Shown: positions 1-11,362 of the stretch, piece after piece
How the letters are laid out: each line of letters begins with the position of its first letter
Numbering within the stretch: the first letter of the stretch is position 1
Source: Misgurnus anguillicaudatus
Lineage: Eukaryota; Chordata; Actinopteri; Cypriniformes; Cobitidae
DNA length: 64,000 nucleotides
Direction of reading: 5' to 3'
Assembly: GCF_027580225.2 (NCBI RefSeq)
Contig: NC_073346.2
Coordinates: 7,714,001 to 7,778,000 of the forward strand
Notes under the pieces: generated by a model
Databases searched by the model: none
Seen by the model: the letters and a program-made list of their open reading frames with translations, nothing else
Told to the model about the DNA's origin: nothing
Translations under genes and position numbers: made by a program

Positions 1-90
1 TCATAACTAAAAAAATACAGCTAAGTAGCACAATAAAATTACAAAAAAAATTAAAACGGGTTTTGGAACCAAACTCTTCATATATTTAGT
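1..90. repeat. Partial copy of the repeat at 58,497-58,620
   Basis: The stretch starting AATACAGCTAAGTAGCAC and ending near CTTCATAT matches 58,497-58,620 with small indels. In the second copy this segment is one arm of an inverted repeat. This copy is cut by the window edge and by the Tc1-like relic that follows. The family is not recognised. Confidence 0.5.
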
Positions 91-104
91 TTTAACCTGC
101 ATAC

Positions 105-1350
105 AGTACAGTGTTTAAAAAGTATGTGAATCCCTAGTATCTGAATAAACTGATTTTCTTCAGTGATTTGCCTTAAAATGTGATCCTCATCTAGGTCACA
201 ACAGACAAACACAATGTGCATGAGCTGACAACACACAAATAGTTTTAGTATATTGTGTCTTTTTTGAAAACACCCATTAAACATTCACAGTGCTGGAGGA
301 AATTTTAAGTAAACCCTTGGATTTAATAGCTTGTTGAACCTCCTTTGGCAGCAATTACTTCAAGCAAGCCCTTTCAGTAGTTTTGAATCAGACCTGCACA
401 TCTTTCAGAAGAATTTTTTACCCATTCCCCTTTACAAAACCGCTTCAACTCAGACACATTTGTAGAGATGTCTGGTGTGAACCGCTCTCTTGAGGTCATT
501 TCTATGAGGTTAAGGTCTGGGCTTTGACTAGGCGAGTGCTTCCCAATCCTGGTCCTCGAGGCCCTCATGCCAGAAAGTTTTAGATGTCTTCTTATTTAAA
601 ACACCGTATTCAACTTATCAGCCCTTTTTCCAAAATGGTAATTATGTCTCCCTAACAAGCTGATGAGTTAAATCAGGTGTGTTAAATAAGGAGACATCTA
701 AAACTTTCTGGGAGGGGGGCCTCGAGGACCTGGATTGGGAAGCGCTGGACTAGGCCACTCTAAATGGTGCATTTTGTTTTTCTTAAGCCAGTCTGTGGTG
801 GATTTACTTCGATGCTTAAGGTCATTGTGCTGCTGCATCAACCAACTTCTACTGAGCTTCAACTGGCAGACAGCCACCTTGACAATATCCTGTAGGATAT
901 TTTTGTTAAACTTGGGAATTCATTTTTCCCTCGATGATGGCAGTGGTCTAGGCCCTGAGGCAGCAAACCATGCCCAAATCACGATGTTCCCTCCACCATA
1001 CTTCCCTGCGCCATAGTATTTTTTCCTGAACAATTCAACTTTTGTTTCATCGGTCCATAAAATATTTTCCCAGCACTAGGGTTTGCCAAGGTGCTCTTTT
1101 GCAAACTTCAGGCTCACAGCAATATTTTTCGGGAGAGCAGCGGCATCTTCCTTGGTGTTCTGCCATAGACAAAGTGCCTGTTCAAAGACTTACGTATGGT
1201 AGACTAGTGAACAGAGATGTGTGCCAGTTCCAGTGATGTCTTCAAGCCTTTAGCTGATACTTGTGGGTTCTTCTTTACTTTATTGATTATTCTGCATTGT
1301 ACCTTAGGAGTCATCTTGGCTGTGCGCCCACTTCTAGGCAGGGTTGCTAC
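105..1350 (-). pseudogene. Tc1-like (Tc1/mariner) transposase relic
   Basis: Read on the minus strand, the N-terminal end near 1,320 begins MTPKVQCRIINKVKKNPQVS, a Tc1-type helix-turn-helix start. The C-terminal end at 374-568 carries QSPDLNLIE followed by an EW...C...Y tail, as in Tc1 DDE transposases. The frame is broken by many stops and frameshifts and by a 214-bp MITE at 534-747. Left terminal sequence near 105 (CAGTGTTTAAAAAGTATGTG) resembles a fish Tc1 end. The upstream end is lost near 1,350-1,380. Such enzymes cut and paste DNA at TA sites; this copy is dead. Confidence 0.85.
534..747. mobile_element. hAT-type MITE, 214 bp, TSD GACTAGGC
   Basis: The left end GAGTGCTTCCCAATCCTGG and the right end, read inward as CAGCGCTTCCCAATCCAGG, form terminal inverted repeats extending into CTCGAGGCC. 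Exact 8-bp duplications GACTAGGC lie at 526-533 and 748-755. CAG-type ends with an 8-bp TSD are hallmarks of hAT elements. There is no coding capacity. It sits inside the Tc1-like transposase, so it is the younger insertion. Confidence 0.85.
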
Positions 1351-1648
1351 AGTATTAAAGCTACAGTCTGCAACTCTAGAGGACTGAGATGATTTTGAAT
1401 GTTTACAATTTTCAGGAGTTGGCTTAAAGATTGTGGTCTCGACGTCCTCACACGGTCATCCTCTGCACCGGCCCTTTCAACTATCCAGGACTATACCCCA
1501 GGCCCAACATTGTGATTCTGACCTTAATTCACAGTGAGTACACCTGAGAAATTGTAGTGTTGTGCTGTGTCCATGTTGTCAGCGATCACTTCCAGGCCGA
1601 AGAGAGAGCCCTGTCTTAGAAGAGTGGATTGGTGACATTGGGCGGCTG

Positions 1649-1651
<3 letters not shown>

Positions 1652-1700
<49 letters not shown>
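1652..1700. repeat. (TA)n microsatellite
   Basis: A pure AT dinucleotide run of about 48 bp inside LTR copy 1. The related copy at 60.07 kb has only a short TATTATA at the same place, so the run expanded here. Confidence 0.95.
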
Positions 1701-1702
<2 letters not shown>

Positions 1703-2389
1703 CTGACTGCGACCAATTAACCTCCTTTCCCCGCCTGGTGGTGGCGTGGCAACTGTATGAAGGAAGGATTTGTTGTGACTATTGTGTGGAATATCGAAAG
1801 AGGAAAAACTTGTAATTGGCTACTGCATGGAAAAAACATACGTACTGTCTTTGGGTATAATCATACATCTGTTGAGTGCTTCCAGATGCCCGCCCACGTC
1901 TAGACTTCTTGCCCCGTGTCTGGTAGAGAGGAGAGTGGAAGCGACTGGCCCACTCGGGCAGTACATCATATGGTGTGGCGCCTTACCTCAACCTACCCAC
2001 CTTTGTGATACCATCGGTGGGCGTGCTAGGCCCAACGTTGCAGCAGCCTTGACCTGTACCTCCATCTGCCTTCCTTGGCCGAAGTAAAGAGGTGTTGTAT
2101 CTCTCCCTAAATGTTCACTGGAGTATTATACTGTTAAAGGGAATCTGTGTGTGTTTCTGCTGCCTGTCTGCAGGTTTAAGCCAAGGGCTCTTTGTCATCG
2201 TGGGATTGTTCCACTACATGTTGGGAAGTCAACGCCAAAGTGTTCCTCAGAAGTCTGTTCTAGTGACGAAGGCTAGAAGTTTGCTGTGTGCATATATGTC
2301 CTCTCCAGCCACCTGAGCCTCGGAGAGCTAAAGTCTGACGTACGCTTATCCACGTATCTGTGAGTTGAATCCGTTCAAGCTAAAAGCCT

Positions 2390-2960
2390 AAGATACTCAC
2401 CTGTAACCTTACCTGTACGCCTAAACTCCAAGCCCAGTGTATTTCCCTGTATACTCACCTGTAAAATTACCTTTACGCCAAAGCTCCAAGCCAGTGTATT
2501 CCCCTGTATAGTCACCTGTACACCCAAAGTCTATGCCCAGTGTACTCCCTGGTATACTTACCTGTACGCCCAAAGCTCCAAGCCCAGTGTATTCCCCTGT
2601 ATACTTATCTGTACGCCCAAAGCTCCAAGTCCAGCGTATTCCCCTGTATACTCACCTGTACACCCAAAGTCTATGCCCAGTGTACTCCCTGGTATACTTA
2701 CCTGTAAGCCCAAAGCTCCAAGTCCAGTGTATTCCCCTGTATACTCACCTGTACACCCAAAGTCTATGCCCAGTGTACTCCCTGGTATACTTACCTGTAC
2801 GCCCAAAGCTCCAAGCCCAGTGTATTCCCCTGTATCTCCACCTGCACACCTAAAGTCTACGCTCAGTGTACTCCCTGGTATACGTACCTGTACGCCCAAA
2901 GCCAGAGCTCCAAGCCCAGACGTCTCCAGCTCCAAGACCAGGCACGCACCTGTATACCTT
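2390..2960. repeat. Minisatellite of 46/47-bp units
   Basis: About twelve units alternate between a 47-bp type (GTACGCCCAAAGCTCCAAGC...) and a 46-bp type (GTACACCCAAAGTCTATGCC...), giving a ~93-bp higher-order repeat. Each unit ends in TATACTCACCTG, TATACTTACCTG or a close variant. ATACTTACCTG occurs exactly at 2,554-2,564, 2,694-2,704 and 2,787-2,797. Open reading frames on both strands here follow from the repeat and are not taken as genes. Confidence 0.9.
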
Positions 2961-3426
2961 CTGGATGCCCAAGCTGCAAGCCCAGCGTGCCCCCTACACG
3001 CCTAAGGCTGCCAGTTAAGGTACTTACCTTTCCACTCACCAGTGTGCTTACCTGTATCTGCTCTTTGTGTCCAGGAAGGGAGGTTGGAGTGCTCACCTGT
3101 AGTCCATCTTGAAGACACAAGGAGGAAAGATGAGAATACTCACCTGCAATTCACGTGTGGATAAAGAGAGAGAGAGAGGAAATCGGGAAGACTTACCTGT
3201 AAATCCCCATGAGAGTCAGAAGCGACTCGGATATAAAGCTCTCCAGTCCCAGAGAGCTGTTTATTTTAAGAACCCCTTTCCCCTTACCTTTTTAAATGAA
3301 TAAATATTGTTTTATTTTACTTGCCTCGTCCGTCTGGTCATTGGGGTGTTTTTGGGACCTCCTCGGGGTAGAAACTGAGGGAGGAGCGACACTCACGATA
3401 GTGGTGGTCCTCTCTGACCTGTGACA

Positions 3427-3790
3427 TAAACATTGTCTGACTAAATCGCTCATATTGTTATTTTGGTATATCCAGCAGACCAACCCATTTAGGCAAGCAT
3501 ATTTACATTACTTACATAACACTCAGAAATACAATCAATGGTTGACAAAGCACAATTACCTGTGGCAGAAATGCGGCAGCTTGAACACTTTAGAATCTTA
3601 TAGATCCTGATTCAAATGCCAGGCCGATATTGATCCTAGTTTTATTACGGGCAAGGTCACTTTTTATCTTTGTCTCCTTCATTTCCTTAGTTGTTGTCCT
3701 AGCTCTGGTTGTTAACTGAGGAATCGGAAGTTTGTTCTCTCCGCCATCTCGCTGCATTCAATCCAACACACCTGTGAACTTCAGGTGGAT
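3427..3790. other. Unassigned sequence
   Basis: No coding frame, repeat pair or RNA gene seen. It lies between LTR copy 1 and the next MITE. Confidence 0.5.
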
Positions 3791-3798
3791 GCATGTGA

Positions 3799-3983
3799 TA
3801 ATAGGTGTGTTCGACTTCATGCGGTACTGCAAGAACTGACAGGCGGATGATGTCAAAGTACTGCGAGAGCGAGTCAAAATTAGACTACTTTGTCAGATTT
3901 CTTGAATCACTCTCGCTGTACTTTTACGTCATTGGACTGTCGTTCTTGCGGTGCCGCATGAAGTTGAACAATCCTATTGTAAC
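3799..3983. mobile_element. Palindromic MITE, 185 bp, TSD GCATGTGA
   Basis: The two arms are imperfect reverse complements: left TTCGACTTCATGCGGTACTG, right (read inward) TTCAACTTCATGCGGCACCG, and the match continues for ~80 bp. Exact 8-bp duplications GCATGTGA flank it at 3,791-3,798 and 3,984-3,991. The 8-bp TSD suggests hAT. Non-coding. Confidence 0.8.
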
Positions 3984-3991
3984 GCATGTGA

Positions 3992-4583
3992 GGTGGGAGA
4001 GTGGATCTGTGGCGTGTGCAGGAACTGTGATTGACAGGCAGATTTTACACAGCCCTGCGCTGATTGGACCAGATGAATCTGGAGCGGTGGATTTTTGAAA
4101 CTAAACTTTATTTAATTTTTGCTCCATGTCCCCTTAGGGGCTCCGTAGAAATCAGCTGTTGCACCTGTGTTATTTAATTTGTGCTCTTTTAGGAGTTTTT
4201 GTAGTTTAGTAGTGATAGTTTGGGGTGTGTCCCAGCTAATGAAGCTGAAAAAACTTGGATGACAAAAGATTAAGGTTTGAAATGTCTTATTGTGTAAGTA
4301 TTGTGTGACTATTGAGTGACTCCTCTTTTTTCCTTCAGCCAATAAAAAATAACATGGCTTGGCAAACAATATTTTTGAATAATATGTTCCTCTGGCATTC
4401 CAAAGAAACTGTTACATGTTAAAATAATCCTCTGCATTTCTGTGATGCCTCTTTTTTAGCAATAATTGCAGCCATATCAAGCGCAAAGTAATTTAAGACA
4501 TGCTTTTTGATGTTAAATAATGGCGCAAATACCAGTCATATTACACGCACAAACATAAGTAAATTGCATTGTGTGAATCATTT
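3992..4583. other. Unassigned AT-rich sequence
   Basis: Nothing supportable. The short open frames on either strand have no recognisable domain. Confidence 0.5.
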
Positions 4584-4591
4584 AAATAATC

Positions 4592-4802
4592 GGTAACACT
4601 TTATTTTACGGTGTCTTTGTTACACATGTTACATGTAATTATTATAGTAATAAACAGTTAATTATGCAAAATTACATGCCACTAATCCAAACCCTAAACC
4701 TAACCCCAACCATATAGTAAGTACATGTTGTTGATAATTATTACTTAGTACTTAAATATATAATTACACTGTAACAGTGACGCCATAAAATAAAGTGTAA
4801 CC
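4592..4802. mobile_element. MITE with GGTAACACTTTATTTTACGG ends, TSD AAATAATC
   Basis: The left end GGTAACACTTTATTTTACGG is mirrored at the right end by ATAAAATAAAGTGTAACC. Exact 8-bp duplications AAATAATC lie at 4,584-4,591 and 4,803-4,810. The ends relate to those of the larger palindrome at 42,151-42,852, so both probably depend on the same kind of hAT-like transposase. 211 bp, no coding. Confidence 0.85.
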
Positions 4803-4810
4803 AAATAATC

Positions 4811-6157
4811 TCCTTCCATAGATTTTGCGTCTGAAAGGGTAACTCCTAGAATATGCAATAAGGTCAGTCGCAAAAATAACTAAATCACACCTTTTCAGTG
4901 CTAATTGCATTTCTTTAGTAAATCCCGACATCGTTATTTAACAGGAAAATGATGGTTTGCGCTGACGCAAGCTGTTAGTAAATGTGGCCCTTAGAGAATT
5001 ATGTTCTCTAAATGGGTAATTATGCGAAATTATGATGTATTTTGGTACATTTACCTCTGAAGAAAATATTGATCATGCTTGAGTTTTTAGCAAATTGGGA
5101 AATCTTTTTGAGTTGTTTGTTGTAGTTTTTCTAACAGTTGTTTTGGTTTAATTTTACAAATAATTAGATTTTTTTCCCCTGATATTTTAAATCTCTTAAA
5201 GAATATATTTGGCAGTAGACCTTTTTTTCTAAATACCATTGTTACAGGAATTTTCACATTTCAATGTTATATTTAGAAAGATTCTGTCACAGTAATGTCC
5301 ATATGGTAAAACTGTACAACTAAGATAATACAACATGTTTTTAGTTAACATTTTGTTTATAGCTATGTTTAAGCAGAGAAAATAAATGGGGTTTATGAAC
5401 ACGCTAACAGGCCCACCAGAAGTCTAGGATCAGCTCTGGGTGTATCAGATCTTCTCAAATTTAATTCACTGCCATCTTTAAAGGCACTATGCAGATTAGA
5501 CACGATCATACAGATGATTCACATTTCTGCACATTGTTAGATCAATTTTAGTGGTGTAAAAAACGCAACCTTTTATAAATAATTCATATAATACATGCAC
5601 TGTGGGTGGTCAGCTGATGTTCATTAGGACGGTTTCACACTGGGCGCTTGAGTAGCGCTTATGGATGGTGTTTGCTGCATGTGCCAATTGTCCTTTCACA
5701 CCAGCAGCGTTTTACAGCATGTGTGAACTGCAGCTGTCTGTGTACCACCAATACAACAATCACACATTCACACTGTATTTTTTACACGCATTTTCGGGGA
5801 AAAAACTGTTCAAGGAGCATATTTCACTGACAGTGTAGTTTGCATAACTTCTCTAAACTGTTTTATCCACATTGTTTTGGTGCTGTTTCTGATCCATGTA
5901 GTGCATGCAAGGTTTAGACCAATGTTAGTCATTGTGCGGCTGGTGAGCCTCATACGGCTCGGCAACCTTTAATTTGTGGCTCGCATGGCAGTAAATAATA
6001 CTGTGAAATGATCATGCAGGCATTCGTTTTTTCGGTCACTGCAATCGTTCTGTGCTGCGCTGAATAAAATTAAAAGAAACGTGCTGCCCTGGTGTTTTGT
6101 GTGTGTGGGGGGGTACATTATAAGAATGCTTAGCATTAAGGAAATCCTTTTTTGTCA
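4811..6157. other. Unassigned AT-rich sequence
   Basis: No gene, RNA or clear repeat pair found. Part of it (about 5,630-5,790) has the look of a TE end but no partner end was seen. Confidence 0.4.
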
Positions 6158-6545
6158 TTAAAAGGATAATTCCGGTATTTAACACTTTGAGTCTTATTTC
6201 TTGTTTGTTTTGGATAAACTACAGTGATGGACACTGAAATTTTGACAATGGGTTGTGTCTTAACTTTTTGACTCGTTTAGAAGCGTCTCTTGACTGCTTC
6301 AGAATGGAAGTCAAGGGCCATGCACAAACATGTCATTAAAACAACACTTAACGTTCATTTTCAAAACAGTGCTACTCACCGAATGGTTTGTGGTGTTCGT
6401 TGATAATTAAAAACAAATATATCGGCGCAATGTACGATTTCAATCCGTTTTATTTGCTATAGTGGAACTATTTTTTCAGATAGGCCTACCTCACAACCGC
6501 GTAATAGGATCTCCTATTGACTCTCTTATGAAAAAAAGTGAAGAC
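6158..6545. repeat. Probable half of a TTAA-type DNA element
   Basis: Begins TTAAAAGGATAATTCCGG, close in form to the TTAAAGG ends of the palindromic elements elsewhere in the window. No matching right end was found, so borders and class are inferred. Confidence 0.3.
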
Positions 6546-7794
6546 CACTGGTTTAGACCGATATAAAAGCCCATTGTGCTTTCTCTGTTGCTCTAAATGT
6601 AAAGATAAGGGTTCACTTAATACTTGACATAATAGGATAATGCCCCATGATTTTATGGTACAGTATAACTGGTATTTTTTTACATAAATCCATGATCATT
6701 TTGAGTATGAGAAGTGCAATCTATCTGAAACTAGACTGATGTTGCAATACCACTCCTTCGACGTGAGCATGTGTTGATCACTTGTATAGTGTGAATGCTC
6801 TAACTTGTTAACATTACATGGAAAATAATATGCTGTAGTCATGTAAGGGCCTGTTTACGTTAGAGCATTTGCGTTTTAAAATGGCATTTTAAAATGAAAA
6901 CGATCCTCATTTATACTGGCATTTTAAAAACAATATTCATCAACACTATACACGACCATAAACGCATGAAACATGACCAATCACGTAACTGGGCATGCGC
7001 ATAAAAGTGTAAAATAACTTATTATTCTAATAATAGCTTACCTTTGCGCCTTTATGCAGCCTAGGGGTGTGCAAAAATTCATACGTTTGCCGGCAACTAC
7101 AACAGACATTATTTTTGAACCTATAAAAATGTGTTTGGGAAAGTCTTAAAAACGAAACGGAAAGGTCTTTATGATTTAAAAAGGAAGCATTCAAGTGAAC
7201 AATACTAAACAGTAGCGAACTTGAAGCAAAAATAAATTTCAGCAAATGCAAACTTCAATCAAACATTATAAATGCTTATTGCTATAATTTAGGCCAGTTT
7301 CTCTTCAGCCATTTCACAGTTATATATATAATAGTTAGTATACTAATAGTATAATAGTTAATTGTTCGCAGTTCATATTTATGATCTTATCCCATTTGAA
7401 AATGTTCGTACAAACTGACTGTATTCTTCAGAAAAACACCAAATAACTTATCTTCCCTTTACCTGTTGCTGTTCAGTGCGTGTGTTTGTCTCAGACAAAA
7501 AAGCGTGGCCGGCTAAAGTAGGTTATTAAAAGTTAATATGACGTTAATTTTTAAAAGCGTGCGAGGTCCATGCTTGTCCTCCACTAGCAACACAGAAATA
7601 GCAAAAAGCGCAATCGGCTAAACGAGCATTAAATATTAACATGACATTGATTTTATTGTTTTTATTAATTTATATTCACAAAACAATTAAAATTAAGAGA
7701 CAAATTATATGAAACAAAATTCATTTTAAAGTAGCAAACAAAACTTAAATTAAACTCGAAAATAATGTCTGACCCATTAGGCTACAATTCTTCC
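6546..7794. other. Unassigned AT-rich sequence
   Basis: No supportable gene or repeat pair. A possible TE end (GGGCCTGTTTACG near 6,847) has no visible partner. Confidence 0.4.
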
Positions 7795-8448
7795 TTCATT
7801 GTCAGGATTCTCTCCAAAATAAGAGAGGAAGAGAACCCAGGCGCAGGGGTAGATAAACTCAAAACTTTTATTATTAACAAGACACACAAAACAAAAGACC
7901 CACGAGGGGGTAAAACAAGGCAATGACTAAGACAATGATGAACAAGACGATACTAACAAGGACTGGAAAAAGACTTGGATATAAACAGTAAAATAGAATC
8001 ATAAACTAGACAAATACTCTAGACTTCAGAAACACAGGTACATACAGGCTAAAACACAATGAATCTGCACAAGACAGCAAACACAAGGGCATTAAATAGG
8101 GGAGCAAATCAAGAGGGGAACAAGTGACATGAATCAAACAATAATGGGATAATTGAGGAAACAAGGGGGCGGTGTCAGGAGACGAGACAGATGCTGCGTC
8201 CGAAACCGCCTACTACATACTATATAGTACGCGAAAAGCAGTAGGCGAGGCGAGTAGTATGTCCGAATACATAGTATTCGAAAAACAGTATGCGAAAAGT
8301 ACCCGGATGACCTACTACTTCCGGTTAGATTTTGCAGTGTGCATACGATGGACGCTACACTATCCCATGATGCCCCGGACGAGGAGTTATCCAACGAAGA
8401 AGAAGAGGCACGCGGCTGTTTTCGCGCTGAAATGACACGACGTGATGA

Positions 8449-11100
8449 CGTGTGGCAGTGTTTGTTAAGGAAACATACAGAAGTACGATTGTTGAAAGAA
8501 TGTCTGTGGCTATAGAAGGACTTCTAGAATGTGTAGCAGTGGAGATAGAGTTGGAAACAAAGCAAGGAATAATTATCGCTTGTGTGTATAGAGCACAAGG
8601 TTCAAATGTAGAAGTATTTAAGGATAAACTCACTGCACTTGTGGATTGTTCAATGTTAAAAAAGACTATGTGGTTATGTGGTGATATTAATGTGGATTTA
8701 ATGAAGACAAAAGGCCAACCAGCAACTAATGATTTTTTAAACGAAATGTATAGTAAAGGTATGTTTCCAGTGATAATACAACCCAGTAGAGTGACAAGGA
8801 CAACTTCAACATTGATAGATAATATTTTTTTTAATAATATTGATATTACCTTTTATAGTGGTTTGCTCTTATGTGATATTAGTGACCACTTACCAGTTTT
8901 CATGGTCTGTGACCTAAAACTTGGTAAGAAAACAAGAGAGGTTGATAAAGTTAAATATATTCGTAGTCGGACGGAGAAGGAAATAGACTCATTTAGGAAG
9001 GATTTGATTAATTACGATTGGAGTAAAGTTTTGGTTGAGGATGTTAATAAGGCTTATGAGGCATTTTTGAATATATTTGTAACCCTTTATAATAAAAATT
9101 GTCACTTAAAAATGGGTAAATTAAATAAGTTTGAAAAAAAACCATGGATAACAAGCGGGTTACAGAAGGCCTGTAAAAAGAAAAACAAACTATACCGAGA
9201 TTTTATTAAATATAAGTCTCGTGATCATGAAATTAAATATAAAAGATTCAAGAATAAGTTAACAACTATAATGCGACAGGCAAAAAAAGATTATTATAAA
9301 AATAAATTGTATGAACACAAGACTAATATTAAAGAAACTTGGAAAATTTTAAATAAGGTTATGAAGCCAAACTCTCAGAACAATAATTTACCGGAGTATT
9401 TTGAGCACAAAGGTAAGGTTATTAAAAATGGAATAGATATTGCAAATGAGTTTAATTCCTTCTTTGTCAATGTCGGACCCAATATTGCGAAAAGACTTGA
9501 AAATTCCAATCATGCAGGTAATAGTATGACAGGAGGTAGTAGAATCTTACAGTCAATGTTTCTTGACGAAATAACTGAAACTGAAATCTTAGACATTGTG
9601 AGGAAGTGTAAAACTAAAACCTCTTGTGATGGGGATGGAATAGATATGACCATTGTAAAAAAAACGATAGATTGTATACTTCAACCTTTAATTTATATCT
9701 TTAATCTTTCCTTTAGTTCAGGTGTTTATCCTCAAAAGATGAAGACTGCGAAGATAATACCTATTTTTAAGAAGGGTGACAAACACGAGTTTAATAATTA
9801 TCGACCTGTTTCAATACTTTCACAGTTTTCAAAAATAATAGAAAAATTGTTTATTTATAAATTGGATTTATTTTTGGAAAAAAATAATTTACTTTTTGAG
9901 TATCAATACGGATTTCGTTCTAATAGATCTACCGCTGTTGCATTAATTCATTTAACAGATGAAATTCTAGCTGCAATGGAAAAAAAGCAGTATCTTGTAA
10001 GTATATTCCTGGACTTACAGAAAGCGTTTGATACTGTCAACCATAATTTATTGTTGTCAAAATTACAACAATATGGATTAAGGGGTCGGGTATATAAATG
10101 GCTTGAAAGTTATTTAAGTAATAGAAGTCAGGATCTACAATTTAAAAACTATAATTCAAATCATAAAACTGTGGTATGTGGAATTCCTCAGGGTTCGGTA
10201 ATTGGTCCTAAGCTTTTTATATTGTTTATTAATGATATATTTGAGGCCTCCAAAGACATGAATTTATTGTTTGCAGATGACACAACAGTGTTTAAGACAG
10301 GGGCAGATTTAAATAAATTAATGGTTACTATTGAAAGAGAAATGACAAAATTAAAGAAATGGTTTGATTATAATAAATTGTTTTTGAATTGGGATAAGAC
10401 AAATTATATGGTTTTTGGAAATAAGGGAAAACAAGAATGTACAAATTTAGTTATTCAGGATGTAAACATTGAACGTGTTTCAGAAATCAAATTCTTAGGG
10501 GTTATTTTAGACAGTAAACTTAGTTGGAAGTCTCATATAGATCATATCAAAAGTAAAATAAGTAAAAACATTGGTATTCTTTATAGAGTTAAATATATAC
10601 TGGATGAAGCCTCATTAAAGCTTTTATACTTAACTTTAATTGTCCCATAACTAACATATTGTACTGAGGTGTGGGGTAATGCAGGCACCAGTTATACAGA
10701 AAGGTTGTGCTTACTCCAGAAGAAAGCAATAAGAAATGTGACGCACAAAGGTGTTCGGGACCACACTAATAAATTGTTTATCAAATTGCAGACCTTGAAA
10801 TTTTATGAGTTGGTCAAATTTAAAATATTGCAAATTATGTGGAGAGTGAAAAATAATATGGTGCCAATACATATTCAAAAAAAATTTAAGTTAATTATAG
10901 ATAGTAAAAATAGAAGAAAAGGCAACTTTTGTGTACCATATTCACGTACCTCAAAAAAACAAAAAGCGTTTATGGTAATTGGGATCAAATTATGGAACTA
11001 TTTGGATAATGAGGAAAGATCATGCTATACGATTGTTCAATTTAAAAAAATATATATAAAAAAGGTATTTCGAAAATATGAAGAAAGTGAAATATAAGAA
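8449..11100 (+). pseudogene. LINE ORF2: endonuclease (partial) and reverse transcriptase, one in-frame stop
   Basis: One open frame runs from the truncation point (~8,449) to 10,650, then resumes in the same frame to 11,097; the only break is TAA at 10,648-10,650. The endonuclease part shows CGDINVDL and the catalytic DISDHLPVF motif. Reverse transcriptase motifs follow in order: YRPVSIL, YQYGFRSNRST, LDLQKAFDTVNH, GIPQGSVIGP and FADDTTVF (catalytic DD). Past the stop, LTYCTEVWGN is the usual C-terminal region. The N-terminal part of the endonuclease is missing, and the GTG at 8,452 is not a real start. Codon use is very AT-rich. The clade (CR1/Rex1-like) is judged from motif spelling. Confidence 0.9.
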
Positions 11101-11362
11101 TAAATTTTTGATAAATATGAAATTGTTAATTATATACATGTGAAGTAAATTTGCACTTTGATATAGAGAATGGGAGCAATACGAGCTATATATTCTGTGC
11201 TAGACTAGATATTTGGAAAAAGGGGCATGAATTTATAAGACGATGTCTTCCTCATGCTCCTATTCAGCATTTGAAGATATTATTTAGTTGTGTATGAGAT
11301 TATTTTGTGTTTGTAACAATATCATGGCTGAATAAAAGAATTTGATTGATTGATTGATTGAT
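8449..11362 (+). mobile_element. CR1/Rex1-like non-LTR retrotransposon, 5' truncated
   Basis: Contains the coding relic described separately plus a ~260-bp 3' UTR ending in an ATTG/TTGA microsatellite tail (AATTTGATTGATTGATTG), as in CR1/L2-like LINEs whose 3' ends are short tandem repeats, not poly(A). The 5' end starts inside the endonuclease domain. Such elements insert by target-primed reverse transcription. No clear flanking duplication was recognised. Confidence 0.85.

Larger units (their letters stand above)
1440..3426 (+). mobile_element. LTR-like element, copy 1 (5' truncated)
   Basis: From about 1,450 it aligns with 59,825-60,624: shared GTTGTCAGYGATCACTTC, AGAGCCCTGT, GGTGACRYTGGGCGG and the end block GTCTGGTCATTGGGGT...GGACCTCCTCG...GTGACA. 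AATAAA is at 3,299-3,304 and the 3' border is GTGACA at 3,421-3,426, after which the three window copies have unrelated flanks. The first ~890 bp of the complete copy is absent here. I infer a solo LTR with a poly(A) signal followed by a U5-like tail. The middle is a minisatellite. The internal part of the element is not present. Confidence 0.6.

Noticed and set aside
2533..3005. Open frames rich in Pro/Val/Tyr on both strands
   Set aside because: They are translations of the 46/47-bp minisatellite in an LTR.
8452..8454. GTG as the start codon of the LINE ORF
   Set aside because: The reading starts inside the endonuclease domain at the 5' truncation, so no native start is present.
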